Part shown: positions 15,194-24,099 of the stretch, piece after piece
How the letters are laid out: each line of letters opens with the position of its first letter
How positions within the stretch are numbered: the stretch's first letter is position 1
Virus record (IMG/VR): IMGVR_UViG_3300037278_000114
Location: 1 to 64,000 of that record
DNA length: 64,000 nucleotides
Source: a virus
Strand: one strand, 5' to 3'
Notes under the pieces: model-generated
Seen by the model: only the letters and a program-made list of their open reading frames with translations
Databases searched by the model: none
What the model was told of the DNA's origin: nothing
Translations under genes and position numbers: made by a program

Positions 15194-15404
15194 GACGATG
15201 GCAGGGGTAACCCTTGTACGTGCTGGAGTAAATAAACTTGTCCAGTTCAGCCGGGGGCGTGAGTTCCACAACACCTTTGGATAGACGGGCAATTCCATGG
15301 TTAGGGGGGACGGACGCTACTCTACTGCCCTTCTTCCCGGCCTTGGTGTAAATGTACGGCACTTCATTCTGAACGATGATAGCCCCTGCTCTCAGTTGTG
15401 TCAT
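15174..15404 (-). CDS. Small hypothetical protein (76 aa)
   Basis: Beta-rich small protein with AAAGGAAG ahead of the ATG. The promoter upstream carries a 10-bp inverted repeat across its -10 region, so it is probably regulated. Confidence 0.65.
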   Translation of the reverse strand: MTQLRAGAIIVQNEVPYIYTKAGKKGSRVASVPPNHGIARLSKGVVELTPPAELDKFIYSSTYKGYPCHRLIADLN

Positions 15405-15424
15405 TGTCTTCCTTTCATGGCTCA

Positions 15425-15464
15425 CCCTCTTGTCGATACACACTGAGTATACCGGACAAGAGGG
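15425..15464 (-). promoter_or_regulatory. TATACT promoter embedded in a 10-bp inverted repeat (operator-like)
   Basis: Arms CCCTCTTGTC (15425-15434) and GACAAGAGGG (15455-15464) flank the -10 TATACT. A dimeric repressor binding both arms would cover the -10. Alternatively it folds in the 5' leader. It serves the 76-aa gene. Confidence 0.55.
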
Positions 15465-15490
15465 CGTTTTGGACAACATTTTGAAATATT

Positions 15491-16369
15491 TTAGAGTTCC
15501 CTGAACTCCCGCTTCAATTGGGCCACGAACGCCATGAAATTCGGGGTCAAAGTGATGTCCGGATGCCACGCAAGGTCAAGGTCAATCAGGTTATAGCTCT
15601 TGACAATGTGGGTGCCGGGGATGTTAGTCCCGTCCGGGTTCTTGTCATGGCCGAGCATCCATACCGTATCCGCAACTGCACACCCCGCCGTCACATCGTG
15701 AGTGACGATGATGATGGTGTTAAGTTCATCAAGATTTGCTATCTTCTGAATGAGTTGAGCCGCCTTCTCCAGTGCGATGGGATCGAGACCAGAGAATGGC
15801 TCGTCCATCAAAATGAAGTGGTTATTGCACAGAACCTGCTGGATGATGGCGATGCGTTGACGCTGACCACCGGATAAGCTGGCCGGGTAGTCATTGACCT
15901 TATCAGCCAACTCGAACTCTGTGAGGTAGGCCATGATTTCATCATGAGCCTGTGCGGTCGTCTTGCCGTTACGCTTCGCCGCCAGCATCAGGTTGCCCAT
16001 GACAGTGCGGTGAGGGAACAGCGGGTAGCTCTGAGCCACAACACCAACGTCTCCCGCATGAACCGCACAACGTTCCTTGGTGCATCCTTCCCGACCGCAG
16101 TTGCAGTTGTTGATGTAGACGATACCGCTGTTGGGTTTGTTGAGTCCAGCAATGGTGCGGAACAGTTGAGTCTTACCATAACCTGAAGGCCCGAGGAGAG
16201 CGACTACTTGGCCTTTGACGAAGGGCTTACCCGTGGACGGGTCGATGTGTGTGCATTTGATGTCTTTAATGTTTGCATTGACGTTGACCAGCACTGGGTG
16301 GTCGTAAGACACGTTGATATTCTCGATGGTCAGTAGTGCCTGACCGAGTGTGTAGTCCATGCTTGACAT
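15491..16369 (-). CDS. ABC transporter ATPase, NitT/TauT-like (292 aa)
   Basis: Complete ABC ATPase: Walker A GPSGYGKT (60-67), Q-loop Q113, signature SLSGGQRQR (164-172), Walker B FILMDEP (185-191) and the H-loop VTHD. Unusual: four Cys (89, 91, 96, 101) in the loop between Walker A and the Q-loop, a possible metal site. It follows the permease gene by 3 nt. Together they form an importer-like pair at the host inner membrane; such genes are rare in phages. Confidence 0.92.
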   Translation of the reverse strand: MSSMDYTLGQALLTIENINVSYDHPVLVNVNANIKDIKCTHIDPSTGKPFVKGQVVALLGPSGYGKTQLFRTIAGLNKPNSGIVYINNCNCGREGCTKERCAVHAGDVGVVAQSYPLFPHRTVMGNLMLAAKRNGKTTAQAHDEIMAYLTEFELADKVNDYPASLSGGQRQRIAIIQQVLCNNHFILMDEPFSGLDPIALEKAAQLIQKIANLDELNTIIIVTHDVTAGCAVADTVWMLGHDKNPDGTNIPGTHIVKSYNLIDLDLAWHPDITLTPNFMAFVAQLKREFREL

Positions 16370-16372
16370 ATA

Positions 16373-17224
16373 TTAGTTCTCCACCGTCAGGTTAGCGTAA
16401 CCAAAGAACATGTTCTTCAGGAAGCCGAAGATGTAGTCCTGACCGATACCGATGATGAGGATGCAAATCTGAATCGCCATGATATCACCATACTTCGCGT
16501 GATGCTGCATGGTCTGTAGCATGGTGCCGACGCCACCCTCAGCGAACACGATACCTTCAACCAAGGTAAGCATCATCCAACCCATGGCAGCGGTCTGGCG
16601 GAGTACGTCGAAAGCCTGAGCCGCAGTGCCAAGGATGACTACTTCCCACACGATACGCCACTGACTGAAGCGGAGAGTACGGGCAAGGTCAAACTGTTCC
16701 TTGGGGATGTTCTTGATGACATCCAGCATGGACGTGATGAACCATACCGAGATAGAGAAGGCTAACATCGCAACCTTGACCGTGTGCTTAGAGTCGAAGG
16801 TCAACTCGAACGCGAGTGAAATACCCACCATGGACAGCATACGAAGAGCGGTGGTCATCTGAGCAGTTGGTTTGAATATGGGGATAACTGACAGGTACGA
16901 GATTGACAGCGAGGCGATAAGAGCCACACCGATGGCCTGAAGGTTGAGCACATAGCTGACGATGAGTTGGTTGCCAAGTCCACTGTTCATCCACAGGTCG
17001 GTGAAGCAATGCCATACCTCAGCCGGGGTGGGGAGTAGAGCCCACGGGCTGAATAGCCATGCTCCGAGCAGGACAACTATGGTCGAAGCGAAGATGCCTG
17101 TGGCGACTGTCTTGTTCACAGTTCGCAGAGGGGAGACAGAGTTGATAGACACACGCAGGAAAAACTTCAGTTTGTCTTTCAGGGGGACACTGGTTACAGC
17201 GGGAACTACAGCTTGAGTTGCCAT
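16373..17224 (-). CDS. ABC transporter permease, binding-protein-dependent type (283 aa)
   Basis: About six hydrophobic helices. The EAA-like cytoplasmic loop (KNIPKEQFDLARTLRFSQWR, then VVILGTAAQAFDVLRQ) contacts the ATPase in NitT/TauT permeases. It starts with an ATG at 17224 behind AAGGA from the hairpin region. Partner of the ATPase downstream and the solute-binding protein upstream. Confidence 0.88.
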   Translation of the reverse strand: MATQAVVPAVTSVPLKDKLKFFLRVSINSVSPLRTVNKTVATGIFASTIVVLLGAWLFSPWALLPTPAEVWHCFTDLWMNSGLGNQLIVSYVLNLQAIGVALIASLSISYLSVIPIFKPTAQMTTALRMLSMVGISLAFELTFDSKHTVKVAMLAFSISVWFITSMLDVIKNIPKEQFDLARTLRFSQWRIVWEVVILGTAAQAFDVLRQTAAMGWMMLTLVEGIVFAEGGVGTMLQTMQHHAKYGDIMAIQICILIIGIGQDYIFGFLKNMFFGYANLTVEN

Positions 17225-17239
17225 TCAATCCTCACAAGG

Positions 17240-17261
17240 AAGGGGCGGCGAACCGCCCCTT
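17240..17261 (-). terminator. GC-rich hairpin between the solute-binding and permease genes
   Basis: AAGGGGCGG-ttcg-CCGCCCCTT, a 9-bp stem with a stable tetraloop, no long U-tract. More likely an attenuator or mRNA stabiliser that sets the ratio of binding protein to permease than a full stop. Confidence 0.55.
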
Positions 17262-17285
17262 CTCTGGTTAGCCTACAGGTTAGTT

Positions 17286-19127
17286 TTACCCAATCTGCAA
17301 AATTTCCACACGGCGGTTCTTCTGCTTGTCATCCGTCGTGTCGTTCGGAGCCACCGGGTTCGCAGAGCCGAGGCCCTTGACAGCCTTGAACCGAGCAGCA
17401 GGGAAGTCCTGCGGAGCGTACGACATGAGGTAAGCCTTCACCGCAGCAGCACGCTGTGCGGACAGGTCGATGTTGTGCTGATGCCCAGTTGGAGTCTGGT
17501 CACCCGCGTTGTCAGTGTAGCCGTCAATCTCGAACGCAAGAGACTTGGCGATACCGAGCGTAGTTGCCAACTGGTCAAGCTGAGCCTTGCCAGCCGGAGT
17601 CAGAGCAGCCGAGTTGGTAGCGAACACAATATACTGCTTATCCGTGCTCACGACCGCACCCGTGGAGATAGCCGCAGTGTAGTCTGTGGTCTCAGCACCC
17701 CCTCCCGTCACACCGTTATTGGTGAGGGCGTCCTCAGCCAAGCGGATGTACTTGGTGTTGACCGCCTGAGCGTAGGTCGGGATGGGGCTATCCTTGAACA
17801 GGGAGGCGTACTGCTCCATGTCGATACGAGCGAACGTCTCGTAGGTCGCCTTCATGTTGTTCTGGTATCCGGGTACGAGACCAAAATACTGAAGGTTGTC
17901 CTGAAGGTTAAAGACAGCCGAGCCGCCAATCAGGTTGCCCGTCTTATCCTTCTCACCCACGAAGTAGTTGTACCAGTAGTCGCCCGTGTTGTCTGCGTAG
18001 ACAGTTGCGGCAACGTTCGAAGCAAACTTGATGGCAGCAGGGTACGCCTTCATCTGGTCAGCAGCCGTGAACGACGCAGCGAAGAAACCAGACATGGTGT
18101 CGGGGTTCTTATCGGCGAACTTGCTGATGACGGCCAAGGTAGCTGGCATCTGAGCCGAGTATTCACGCGACGAGATAATCTTCGTTGTCCCGTCAATGGG
18201 ACCGTGGATGGCATCATCGTCTCCCGGCGTCCAAGTTACGACACCATCCGGGCAAACGGTTGCAATCTTGCCATCCTTCTTGCCAGAGTCATCGACCTCA
18301 GGTCGCTGTTCGCACTTGTGCGGGTTGTAGACATCGGTGACGGCCTTGATGTAATCGTCGTCCGGTGCCGCCATCCAGTTCACAGCGGTCGGGTTGTAGG
18401 TGTGCGGGTCAGGGTTGTTCTTCAAGTTGTTGAAGCCCTCGAACGCCATGGCGATGTTCCAGTCACCGTCACGAATGACGCCGACGATAGTCTTACCAAT
18501 CATGGTTTGAGGATTCTTCTTCCACTCAGCAGGTCCAAGTAAAGCATCCTCACCGTTGGAGCGACCAAGCGCACCATACAGCTTGACCGTGTAGGCACCA
18601 ACGCCCTTGTCCAGCTTGAGCAACTGAGCGTTCAGTTCCGACAGCCACTGTCCGCCTGAGTCACCCATGAAGATGAGAGCAGCCGCTCCAGTGTCACACG
18701 TGTTCTGGTTCTTGGATGCCATCTGATTGGCACACGCAAGGATGTCAGCACGCATGGTGTCGTTGGAGTCAGTACGCTTGAACTTGTAGTTCACGTTGTA
18801 CTTCTCGAACAGGGAACCCTGCATTGTTTCAGCACCACCGGAAGCGAGAAAAATGCTGTGTTGTGCGTTCCACTCCCATCCGTCCACGAGGAACAGAGGG
18901 GAAGAGAGACTTGCCGGGTTGGAGGAAGGGAAGGGGAGCGGGGCAATGCCCTGCACCACAGCGTCTTCCTGTTTGAGAACCTGCACCTTCGTGGCGACGA
19001 CCGACTTCAGGATGCCGGGGGTCGGAATCAACCCCGTGGACATCGCGAAGCGAAGACCGAACACAACGACTGCGGCTACGATAACGACCAAGAACAACTT
19101 GGCTTGAGGCTTGATTCGGATTGCCAT
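17286..19127 (-). CDS. Membrane-anchored solute-binding-like domain fused to OmpA (613 aa)
   Basis: An N-terminal membrane anchor (9-30) is followed by a large domain (about 70-460) resembling periplasmic substrate-binding proteins of nitrate/taurine-type transporters (ALIFMGDSGGQW, GKTIVGVIRDGDWNIAMAF). Residues about 495-613 are a full OmpA C-terminal domain (GYTDNAGDQ, LSAQRAAAVKAYL, NRRVEI), which binds peptidoglycan. It could hold a receptor between inner membrane and cell wall. The permease and ATPase genes follow directly. Confidence 0.82.
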   Translation of the reverse strand: MAIRIKPQAKLFLVVIVAAVVVFGLRFAMSTGLIPTPGILKSVVATKVQVLKQEDAVVQGIAPLPFPSSNPASLSSPLFLVDGWEWNAQHSIFLASGGAETMQGSLFEKYNVNYKFKRTDSNDTMRADILACANQMASKNQNTCDTGAAALIFMGDSGGQWLSELNAQLLKLDKGVGAYTVKLYGALGRSNGEDALLGPAEWKKNPQTMIGKTIVGVIRDGDWNIAMAFEGFNNLKNNPDPHTYNPTAVNWMAAPDDDYIKAVTDVYNPHKCEQRPEVDDSGKKDGKIATVCPDGVVTWTPGDDDAIHGPIDGTTKIISSREYSAQMPATLAVISKFADKNPDTMSGFFAASFTAADQMKAYPAAIKFASNVAATVYADNTGDYWYNYFVGEKDKTGNLIGGSAVFNLQDNLQYFGLVPGYQNNMKATYETFARIDMEQYASLFKDSPIPTYAQAVNTKYIRLAEDALTNNGVTGGGAETTDYTAAISTGAVVSTDKQYIVFATNSAALTPAGKAQLDQLATTLGIAKSLAFEIDGYTDNAGDQTPTGHQHNIDLSAQRAAAVKAYLMSYAPQDFPAARFKAVKGLGSANPVAPNDTTDDKQKNRRVEILQIG

Positions 19128-19170
19128 AATGCTTCTCCTAAAAGTTCAGGGTTGAAGGTTGATGGTTGAA

Positions 19171-20271
19171 CTACTTGAACGGGTCGATGTCGTCACTCGT
19201 GGAAGAGAACCCACCAGCCGGACGAGCCATGGGGACAGGAGCAGGGGACGAGATACCCGGAATCTGAATGAGGTCTGCACCAGCCGGTGCCGAGCCGGAA
19301 GTGAGGAGCTTCGCACTGAACTCTGCAAACTGCTGACGAGCGAGTTCCGCGTTGGCACCAGATTCAATCTGGTCGTTGGTAAGCAGCTTGTCGGTGAAGC
19401 GAGAGAAGTCACGAATCTCGCCCAAGGTACGAGACGTATCCTCTTCGAGGTAGTCCAGTGCCATATCGACCATCTGTTCCTGCTGAGAGTTGCCCTTGAG
19501 CAGACGCTGACCGATGCTGAGAGTTGCCTTCGCATCGAGAATCATCTTGCGCTGCGTGGTGAGGAAGCTGACCTTGTTCGCCGTCCGCTGAATCTTTGCG
19601 TCGGAGACCATCGACCACTGCTGGAAGGTGGTGAGAAGGTGCGAGGTGTCAGCTTCAAGAGCCTTCAACTGCTGCACGCCCTGAAGCAACATGCCAGCGT
19701 TCTCTTCATCGGTGCCCGACTGAAGGGTCAACTGCTGCTTCTTCATGGGGTCGGTTTCTGCTGCCGCCATCCTCGCGGCCTGTTGACTCATGGCGTAAGC
19801 CTTCTGAGCCTCAGCCTGTTTGGAGGCGATGTTACGCTGCAACATACTCTCAGAGCCAGCGAAACGCTGAACGGTTCCGTCGAGCGTGGCCTTCTCTTTA
19901 CGCATGTCATCGAGGTTGTTGTTGAGAATCCCGATAGGGTCAATGGTAGTGTAGCACCGGGCGACCATACGCGAGAAGCTCTGGAAAGCGTTACTAATGA
20001 CGGAGCGAAGGCCACCGAGAGGTCCGACGCCAAGAGCGATGGAACCCGCCGCAAGCAGGATGGCAAAGTAGGCAACCGACAGCACGGTGTTCTGCAACGT
20101 TTCTACGACAAAGGGAACAATCAGTCCCCAAAACCAGAACGTAGCAACGCAAGCAGCCGCAATGCCCGTGTAGATGAGACCCTTCCCGGCTCCGCCTTCA
20201 GGCCGCTGCCAGAAGGACTTCGGGGTGAATCCCTGAGGGACGCTAATGTATGGTGTCATGCCTGTGGACAT
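19171..20271 (-). CDS. Inner-membrane coiled-coil protein of the transporter block (366 aa)
   Basis: Two membrane helices (about 33-75), then a long coiled coil (about 100-330) with a DPIGILNNNLDDMRKEK segment reminiscent of PspA/IM30-type proteins, and a Pro-rich flexible tail. ATG 20271 with AAAGG was chosen over upstream in-frame codons that lack a site. The PspA resemblance is architectural only. Confidence 0.7.
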   Translation of the reverse strand: MSTGMTPYISVPQGFTPKSFWQRPEGGAGKGLIYTGIAAACVATFWFWGLIVPFVVETLQNTVLSVAYFAILLAAGSIALGVGPLGGLRSVISNAFQSFSRMVARCYTTIDPIGILNNNLDDMRKEKATLDGTVQRFAGSESMLQRNIASKQAEAQKAYAMSQQAARMAAAETDPMKKQQLTLQSGTDEENAGMLLQGVQQLKALEADTSHLLTTFQQWSMVSDAKIQRTANKVSFLTTQRKMILDAKATLSIGQRLLKGNSQQEQMVDMALDYLEEDTSRTLGEIRDFSRFTDKLLTNDQIESGANAELARQQFAEFSAKLLTSGSAPAGADLIQIPGISSPAPVPMARPAGGFSSTSDDIDPFK

Positions 20272-20302
20272 AGTGGGTGCCTTTCTCTTTGAAGGTTTGA
20301 AG

Positions 20303-21025
20303 TTACTTGGTAAGCATCGAGGCGAACTGAGCCTTCTGCCCGTCGATTTCGGTACCACGCTTGGTCAACGCAGTGTTGAACGCCGTCTGAGTTCCAGCAT
20401 CCTTCGCCTGTGCCGCCGCGAGGTCTGAAGTGACCTGCGTCTGCTCAGTCTGGAGAGCGGTAAGCTGCTGTGCGATGTCCGCCAGACGATTCTGACGTGC
20501 CGTGATTTCCTTGTCCTCGAACGCACCGACCTTAGTTTTGAAGTTGTCCGCCGCTGTCGCCAGCGTGGTCTTGAGCGTGTCGAAAGTGTTGAGGATAGCG
20601 TCTTCAGTGATGTTGGCGTTTGCCTTCGCTTGAGCAACAGCGGTGCGGAACTTCAGGTTATCATCCATCGGCAGAGCTTTCAACGGCTCAAGGAACTTGT
20701 TGATGGTGTTCGCAATGTCGGTGGTGTCGAAGTTGGTCTTCGTGAAAAGCTTCTGGTAAAAGTCTTCGGCCTCAGCGGAGGATACTGGTGCCGCTCCACC
20801 CACGAAGGAAGAGAGTGTGGACGCACCAGCAGGAGGAGGCGTGTAGGCCGCAGGAGCGAACGCGGGGGCAGTGCCAGCGGCAGATGAGCCGAAGGAGAAG
20901 GGGGATACAGCAGCAGCGGCGACCGGAGCCGGGGCTACAGGGACAGGAGTGGGGGCAGAGGGGTCGTCTTCAACCACCATGCTCTTGAGGGAGTCGAATA
21001 GGCTGTGGTGTTTCTGGTCGCTCAT
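20303..21025 (-). CDS. Ala/Pro-rich coiled-coil protein of the transporter block (240 aa)
   Basis: A disordered Ala/Pro/Gly N-terminal 80 residues precede a helical domain and a heptad coiled coil (RLADIAQQLTALQTEQTQV). No membrane helix. AAAGGA precedes the ATG; overlaps the upstream gene by 4 nt. Possibly a cytoplasmic partner of the membrane coiled-coil protein. Confidence 0.7.
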   Translation of the reverse strand: MSDQKHHSLFDSLKSMVVEDDPSAPTPVPVAPAPVAAAAVSPFSFGSSAAGTAPAFAPAAYTPPPAGASTLSSFVGGAAPVSSAEAEDFYQKLFTKTNFDTTDIANTINKFLEPLKALPMDDNLKFRTAVAQAKANANITEDAILNTFDTLKTTLATAADNFKTKVGAFEDKEITARQNRLADIAQQLTALQTEQTQVTSDLAAAQAKDAGTQTAFNTALTKRGTEIDGQKAQFASMLTK

Positions 21026-21315
21026 ATGTTCCTTTCAATCGGGTGTATGTTGTCGGAGTTGATTCGGATGTTCATGTCAAAAACGCCGGGAGCCCCCAAG
21101 TACATGTACGGGCCGAAGACACGCATGAACTCCCAGCCACTGAAGCGGGAGTAGCCTTCTTCATCCACAGGCAATTGTACAGGAGTGAGATTCTTCCTCG
21201 CAATCTCAGGCAACGCTTCACGCCATGCGTGAGCATCAGCAAGGTACACAGACCTACCGAGTTCGGTAAGCTTGACCCACACTGAGTTGTTGATGTTGAA
21301 AGACAGCAAGCTCAT
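21022..21315 (-). CDS. Hypothetical protein, first gene of the transporter operon (97 aa)
   Basis: Compact alpha/beta protein (VWVKLTELGRSVYLADAHAW, GWEFMRVFGPYM). A TATACT box ends 7 nt before the ATG. Coupled to the next gene by ATGA. Confidence 0.75.
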   Translation of the reverse strand: MSLLSFNINNSVWVKLTELGRSVYLADAHAWREALPEIARKNLTPVQLPVDEEGYSRFSGWEFMRVFGPYMYLGAPGVFDMNIRINSDNIHPIERNI

Positions 21316-21322
21316 GTCCCGT

Positions 21323-21328
21323 AGTATA
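21323..21328 (-). promoter_or_regulatory. -10 box TATACT at the head of the transporter operon
   Basis: Leaderless arrangement (7 nt to the ATG). The -35 is unclear; TTCCCA lies upstream. The whole block to 13.2 kb could be read from here. Confidence 0.5.
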
Positions 21329-21372
21329 CGGGACGAATTTAGTTTTGGGAAACTATTTTTCAAGTAAAAATT

Positions 21373-21726
21373 TTATTCAAAAACGTAAGCGAGAGTGTGT
21401 ACGTCCTCGTCTACTATTTCGAAGTTCTGAAGCTCTGCGGTGTGAGACACCACTCCAGAATTTTGCAGGTACTCGAACGCAGGGATGAAGGTCTCTAGGA
21501 TTGCAAACACCTTCATGCTTGGGAGTAGAATGGAAACTTCTTCAGTGTAGGGCGGTTGAATGTTGCATGAAGTATACAACAGCAAACTACGTAAGTGCTG
21601 CGGCTGAGTAGTTAGGTACGACAGAGTTACTTTTACGAATCCACTTTTCGCAGCCGCTAGTTCAGGCTTCACTGCGGGAGCAATGGGTCGAGCATCAGAG
21701 ACTGTGGTCTTGATACTAGAGTCCAA
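21373..21726 (-). CDS. Hypothetical protein (117 aa, TTG start)
   Basis: TTG start preceded by AGGAGGAG inside the 3' end of the upstream gene (11-nt overlap). Two similar halves are not apparent. Unknown function. Confidence 0.65.
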   Translation of the reverse strand: MDSSIKTTVSDARPIAPAVKPELAAAKSGFVKVTLSYLTTQPQHLRSLLLYTSCNIQPPYTEEVSILLPSMKVFAILETFIPAFEYLQNSGVVSHTAELQNFEIVDEDVHTLAYVFE

Positions 21727-22399
21727 GGAACTCCTCCACAATCTTGGATAACTTCAATGACGTTTGCTTAGGCACAGGTGCCCCCGGTGTTACAGGTGCA
21801 GCATTTGCGGCTGGTTGAGCGGGTGCCGGTGCTGTAGGTTCAGGCTGAGCCCCAACAGGGTGTGGGTGCTCTGTCGCTTCCTCGTTCCTACGTACCTTAC
21901 GGTTGATTCCCACTTTTAGCTTGTTGCTCTTGTCTGTGAAATACTTGTCGATGTAACTTTCAGACTGTGCGACTGCAATCTCTCCCATGTCGCTAGTCCT
22001 GATCGTATCATCATTGCTCAAAGAGTCCGAGTCCGAGAATAATGAATTACGTGTACCCTCTCCATCCCCCTCTTGATATACAAACCGGAGGTCACGCAGA
22101 GGGTAGCCGCTGCCATTGAGCATGTCGATAACATCAGGGGAGACAAGGAGGTATACACCAATCTCAGTTACTTGAACATCCCCATCTTCTAGAGTCGAGT
22201 TGCCATGGTCGTCCATCGAAGGCTCATCATACTTGATGATGGCACCACGGGCCACTTCTAGGACGTTAGGGTTAGTGACAATACCATAGAGCCATATGTC
22301 GAGCCCGTCGATGCTATCGACCACTCTGTCCAGAATGTCGAGCCCATCGCGTAGCTTATCTATATCGTTGTTGTATAGCTCTGAATATTCACTTGCCAT
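21716..22399 (-). CDS. Hypothetical acidic protein with a Pro/Ala linker (227 aa)
   Basis: The helical N-terminus and central part are acidic. A disordered Pro/Ala linker (about 180-210) leads to a short C-terminal helix (LKLSKIVEEFLGL), a design common in proteins that dock through a tail peptide. Not recognised. Confidence 0.7.
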   Translation of the reverse strand: MASEYSELYNNDIDKLRDGLDILDRVVDSIDGLDIWLYGIVTNPNVLEVARGAIIKYDEPSMDDHGNSTLEDGDVQVTEIGVYLLVSPDVIDMLNGSGYPLRDLRFVYQEGDGEGTRNSLFSDSDSLSNDDTIRTSDMGEIAVAQSESYIDKYFTDKSNKLKVGINRKVRRNEEATEHPHPVGAQPEPTAPAPAQPAANAAPVTPGAPVPKQTSLKLSKIVEEFLGL

Positions 22400-22493
22400 G
22401 TTGTGCCTCTACTCAAGAGGACTAATATCATTAAATTCATGTACCAGTGGCTCAGGCGGTTCAATTTGTCAATTTTTGGTAATTTATACACCT

Positions 22494-22580
22494 CCTACCC
22501 GGATAGCGAACCACTCCCCGCATCTAGCAGCCTATAAAACGGAGGGGGTCACTAACCCAGCGTAGTCACGTCCGGGTAGG
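22494..22580. other. Intergenic element closed by a 10-bp inverted repeat; possible structured RNA
   Basis: Within the gene-free stretch 22400-22622, arms CCTACCCGGA (22494-22503) and TCCGGGTAGG (22571-22580) enclose 67 nt with further short pairings. A third copy of CTACCCG lies at the 3' end of the downstream gene (about 22626). No ORF fits. It could be a 5'-UTR element of the 227-aa gene's neighbour, a processing site or a repeat scar. Confidence 0.4.
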
Positions 22581-22622
22581 AAGTATGTTCTATATTACTG
22601 ATTCTTTCGGTTTTTATTTGAA

Positions 22623-23075
22623 CTATCGGGTAGGGGGTGCCATGGGGTATTCCAGCAACGGGTACCATGGTGTGCCGTCACGAAGGTACACTACGTGAGG
22701 ACGCAGGTCTGGTGTGTCGATGTGAGGGCACATGAAGTTTCTCTCTACACTCACGGCCACATCCTTGGTGTCGTAGCGTACCGGCCGCCGCTTGAGGAAC
22801 CACACGGGAGCGTACTTCTCTTTGAGGTACTCCCATGGGGTCGCTGGGTACTTATAGAGTTGTGTCTTGGTCTTGTCGGTCTTGTGGATGTTCGCAAGAA
22901 AGCTGGAGAAGATGTAATCGACATGCTCCGCCGTGTCGTACGGGAGGTACGGTGTAACCGTTAGATTCCGTGCCACCATTGGATACCTGTTGCGTATCCG
23001 TTCAACAACGGACACACGCAGGGTGTCGATTACAATCTCATCTACAGCTATCGAGTTGTTGAAACTACTTGACAC
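22623..23075 (-). CDS. Hypothetical protein (150 aa, GTG start)
   Basis: Overlaps the end of the 344-aa gene by 11 nt. The C-terminal half is aromatic-rich (KYAPVWFLKRRPVRYD, HVVYLRDGTPWYPLLEY). Not recognised. Confidence 0.7.
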   Translation of the reverse strand: MSSSFNNSIAVDEIVIDTLRVSVVERIRNRYPMVARNLTVTPYLPYDTAEHVDYIFSSFLANIHKTDKTKTQLYKYPATPWEYLKEKYAPVWFLKRRPVRYDTKDVAVSVERNFMCPHIDTPDLRPHVVYLRDGTPWYPLLEYPMAPPTR

Positions 23076-24099
23076 CGGCGACCGCCAAGTACATGACTGC
23101 TCCCATGAGCCCGATACCGATAGCGATTAGACCCCACGTGACGAACTTATCGCTGAAGAAGGGCTCGGCCTCGTCGGTTGGTACGGGAGCGGTGAGAGGC
23201 CGAGAAGCTGGGGGCATGTCCGAGGTAGTTACCTCACCAGAGAGAACGGGGTTGACCGACGGAGTACCCGGCCAGATGGTACCCCTAACTTCAGACTCCG
23301 ACATTCCATCAGCCACAAGCTGGTGGAACAGTTCAGTCTTCTCGGTCTCGTTCATGTCGTCCAGCACCTTGTCGCACATGTCGCTGACAAGCCCGTCGTC
23401 AAGGGTGGGGGCGCTAATCGCTGCCTGAACCAGTTCACAAGCATGACGACCGGCATCTACATCATCCGGGTCACCGTCGTCATCCGGGGAGTCATACTTG
23501 TTGATGCGGCCCGTGCCAACCTTCTCGAACGCCCAAGCCTTCGGCGGGTCTGCGGTCAACAGGCTACTAAGATGCGACAACGGGTGCCAGTGTGCGAGAG
23601 CCACCTTCGCCGTGGTCGTCTTAGCCAGAGGCGGAGCCACAGCAGGGATTGCACCTACAGTGTAACCCCCAACACTCAGCACGTCACCACGCAGCAACAC
23701 GCCAAGCTGGTCTGCGGACAGGTCACCAACGAGGGGACGCTGAACCGGAGCAGGGACAGGTGGGGTGATAGGCTGAACCGGAGCAGGGACAGTACGCAGC
23801 TTGAGGTTATTCTCCAACGTGGCCATCTGAGTAGGAGTGAGCACTTCCGCACTACTGTACGGGAGCGTTCCCAAATTCTCAGGGTAGCGGGTGGCACTCA
23901 GGATAACGATGTCACGGAACGCCCGGCTCCTGATGTAATCCTTGGCCTTATCTGAGGTCGTAGTCCGATAGAAGGTGGTGTATACAGGCATCCTGCCGCC
24001 CATGGGGGTGACTGCATAGTCTTGCAGTTCGACATGAACGACCTTGTAGCGGTACGTGCGAACGCGAGGCTTGCTGAGGGTGGAGGGGGAGATTGTCAT
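23065..24099 (-). CDS. Hypothetical tail-anchored membrane protein (344 aa)
   Basis: Soluble N-terminal domain, Pro-rich linker (about 105-120), acidic stretch (YDSPDDDGDPDDVD) and one membrane helix at the very C-terminus (VTWGLIAIGIGLMGAVMYLA). AAGGAAG lies 12 nt before the ATG. Confidence 0.7.
   Translation of the reverse strand: MTISPSTLSKPRVRTYRYKVVHVELQDYAVTPMGGRMPVYTTFYRTTTSDKAKDYIRSRAFRDIVILSATRYPENLGTLPYSSAEVLTPTQMATLENNLKLRTVPAPVQPITPPVPAPVQRPLVGDLSADQLGVLLRGDVLSVGGYTVGAIPAVAPPLAKTTTAKVALAHWHPLSHLSSLLTADPPKAWAFEKVGTGRINKYDSPDDDGDPDDVDAGRHACELVQAAISAPTLDDGLVSDMCDKVLDDMNETEKTELFHQLVADGMSESEVRGTIWPGTPSVNPVLSGEVTTSDMPPASRPLTAPVPTDEAEPFFSDKFVTWGLIAIGIGLMGAVMYLAVAGVK

Noticed and set aside
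17475-18542. Long plus-strand open frame of 355 codons
   Set aside because: Mirror of the solute-binding-OmpA gene; no ribosome site and no recognisable domain.
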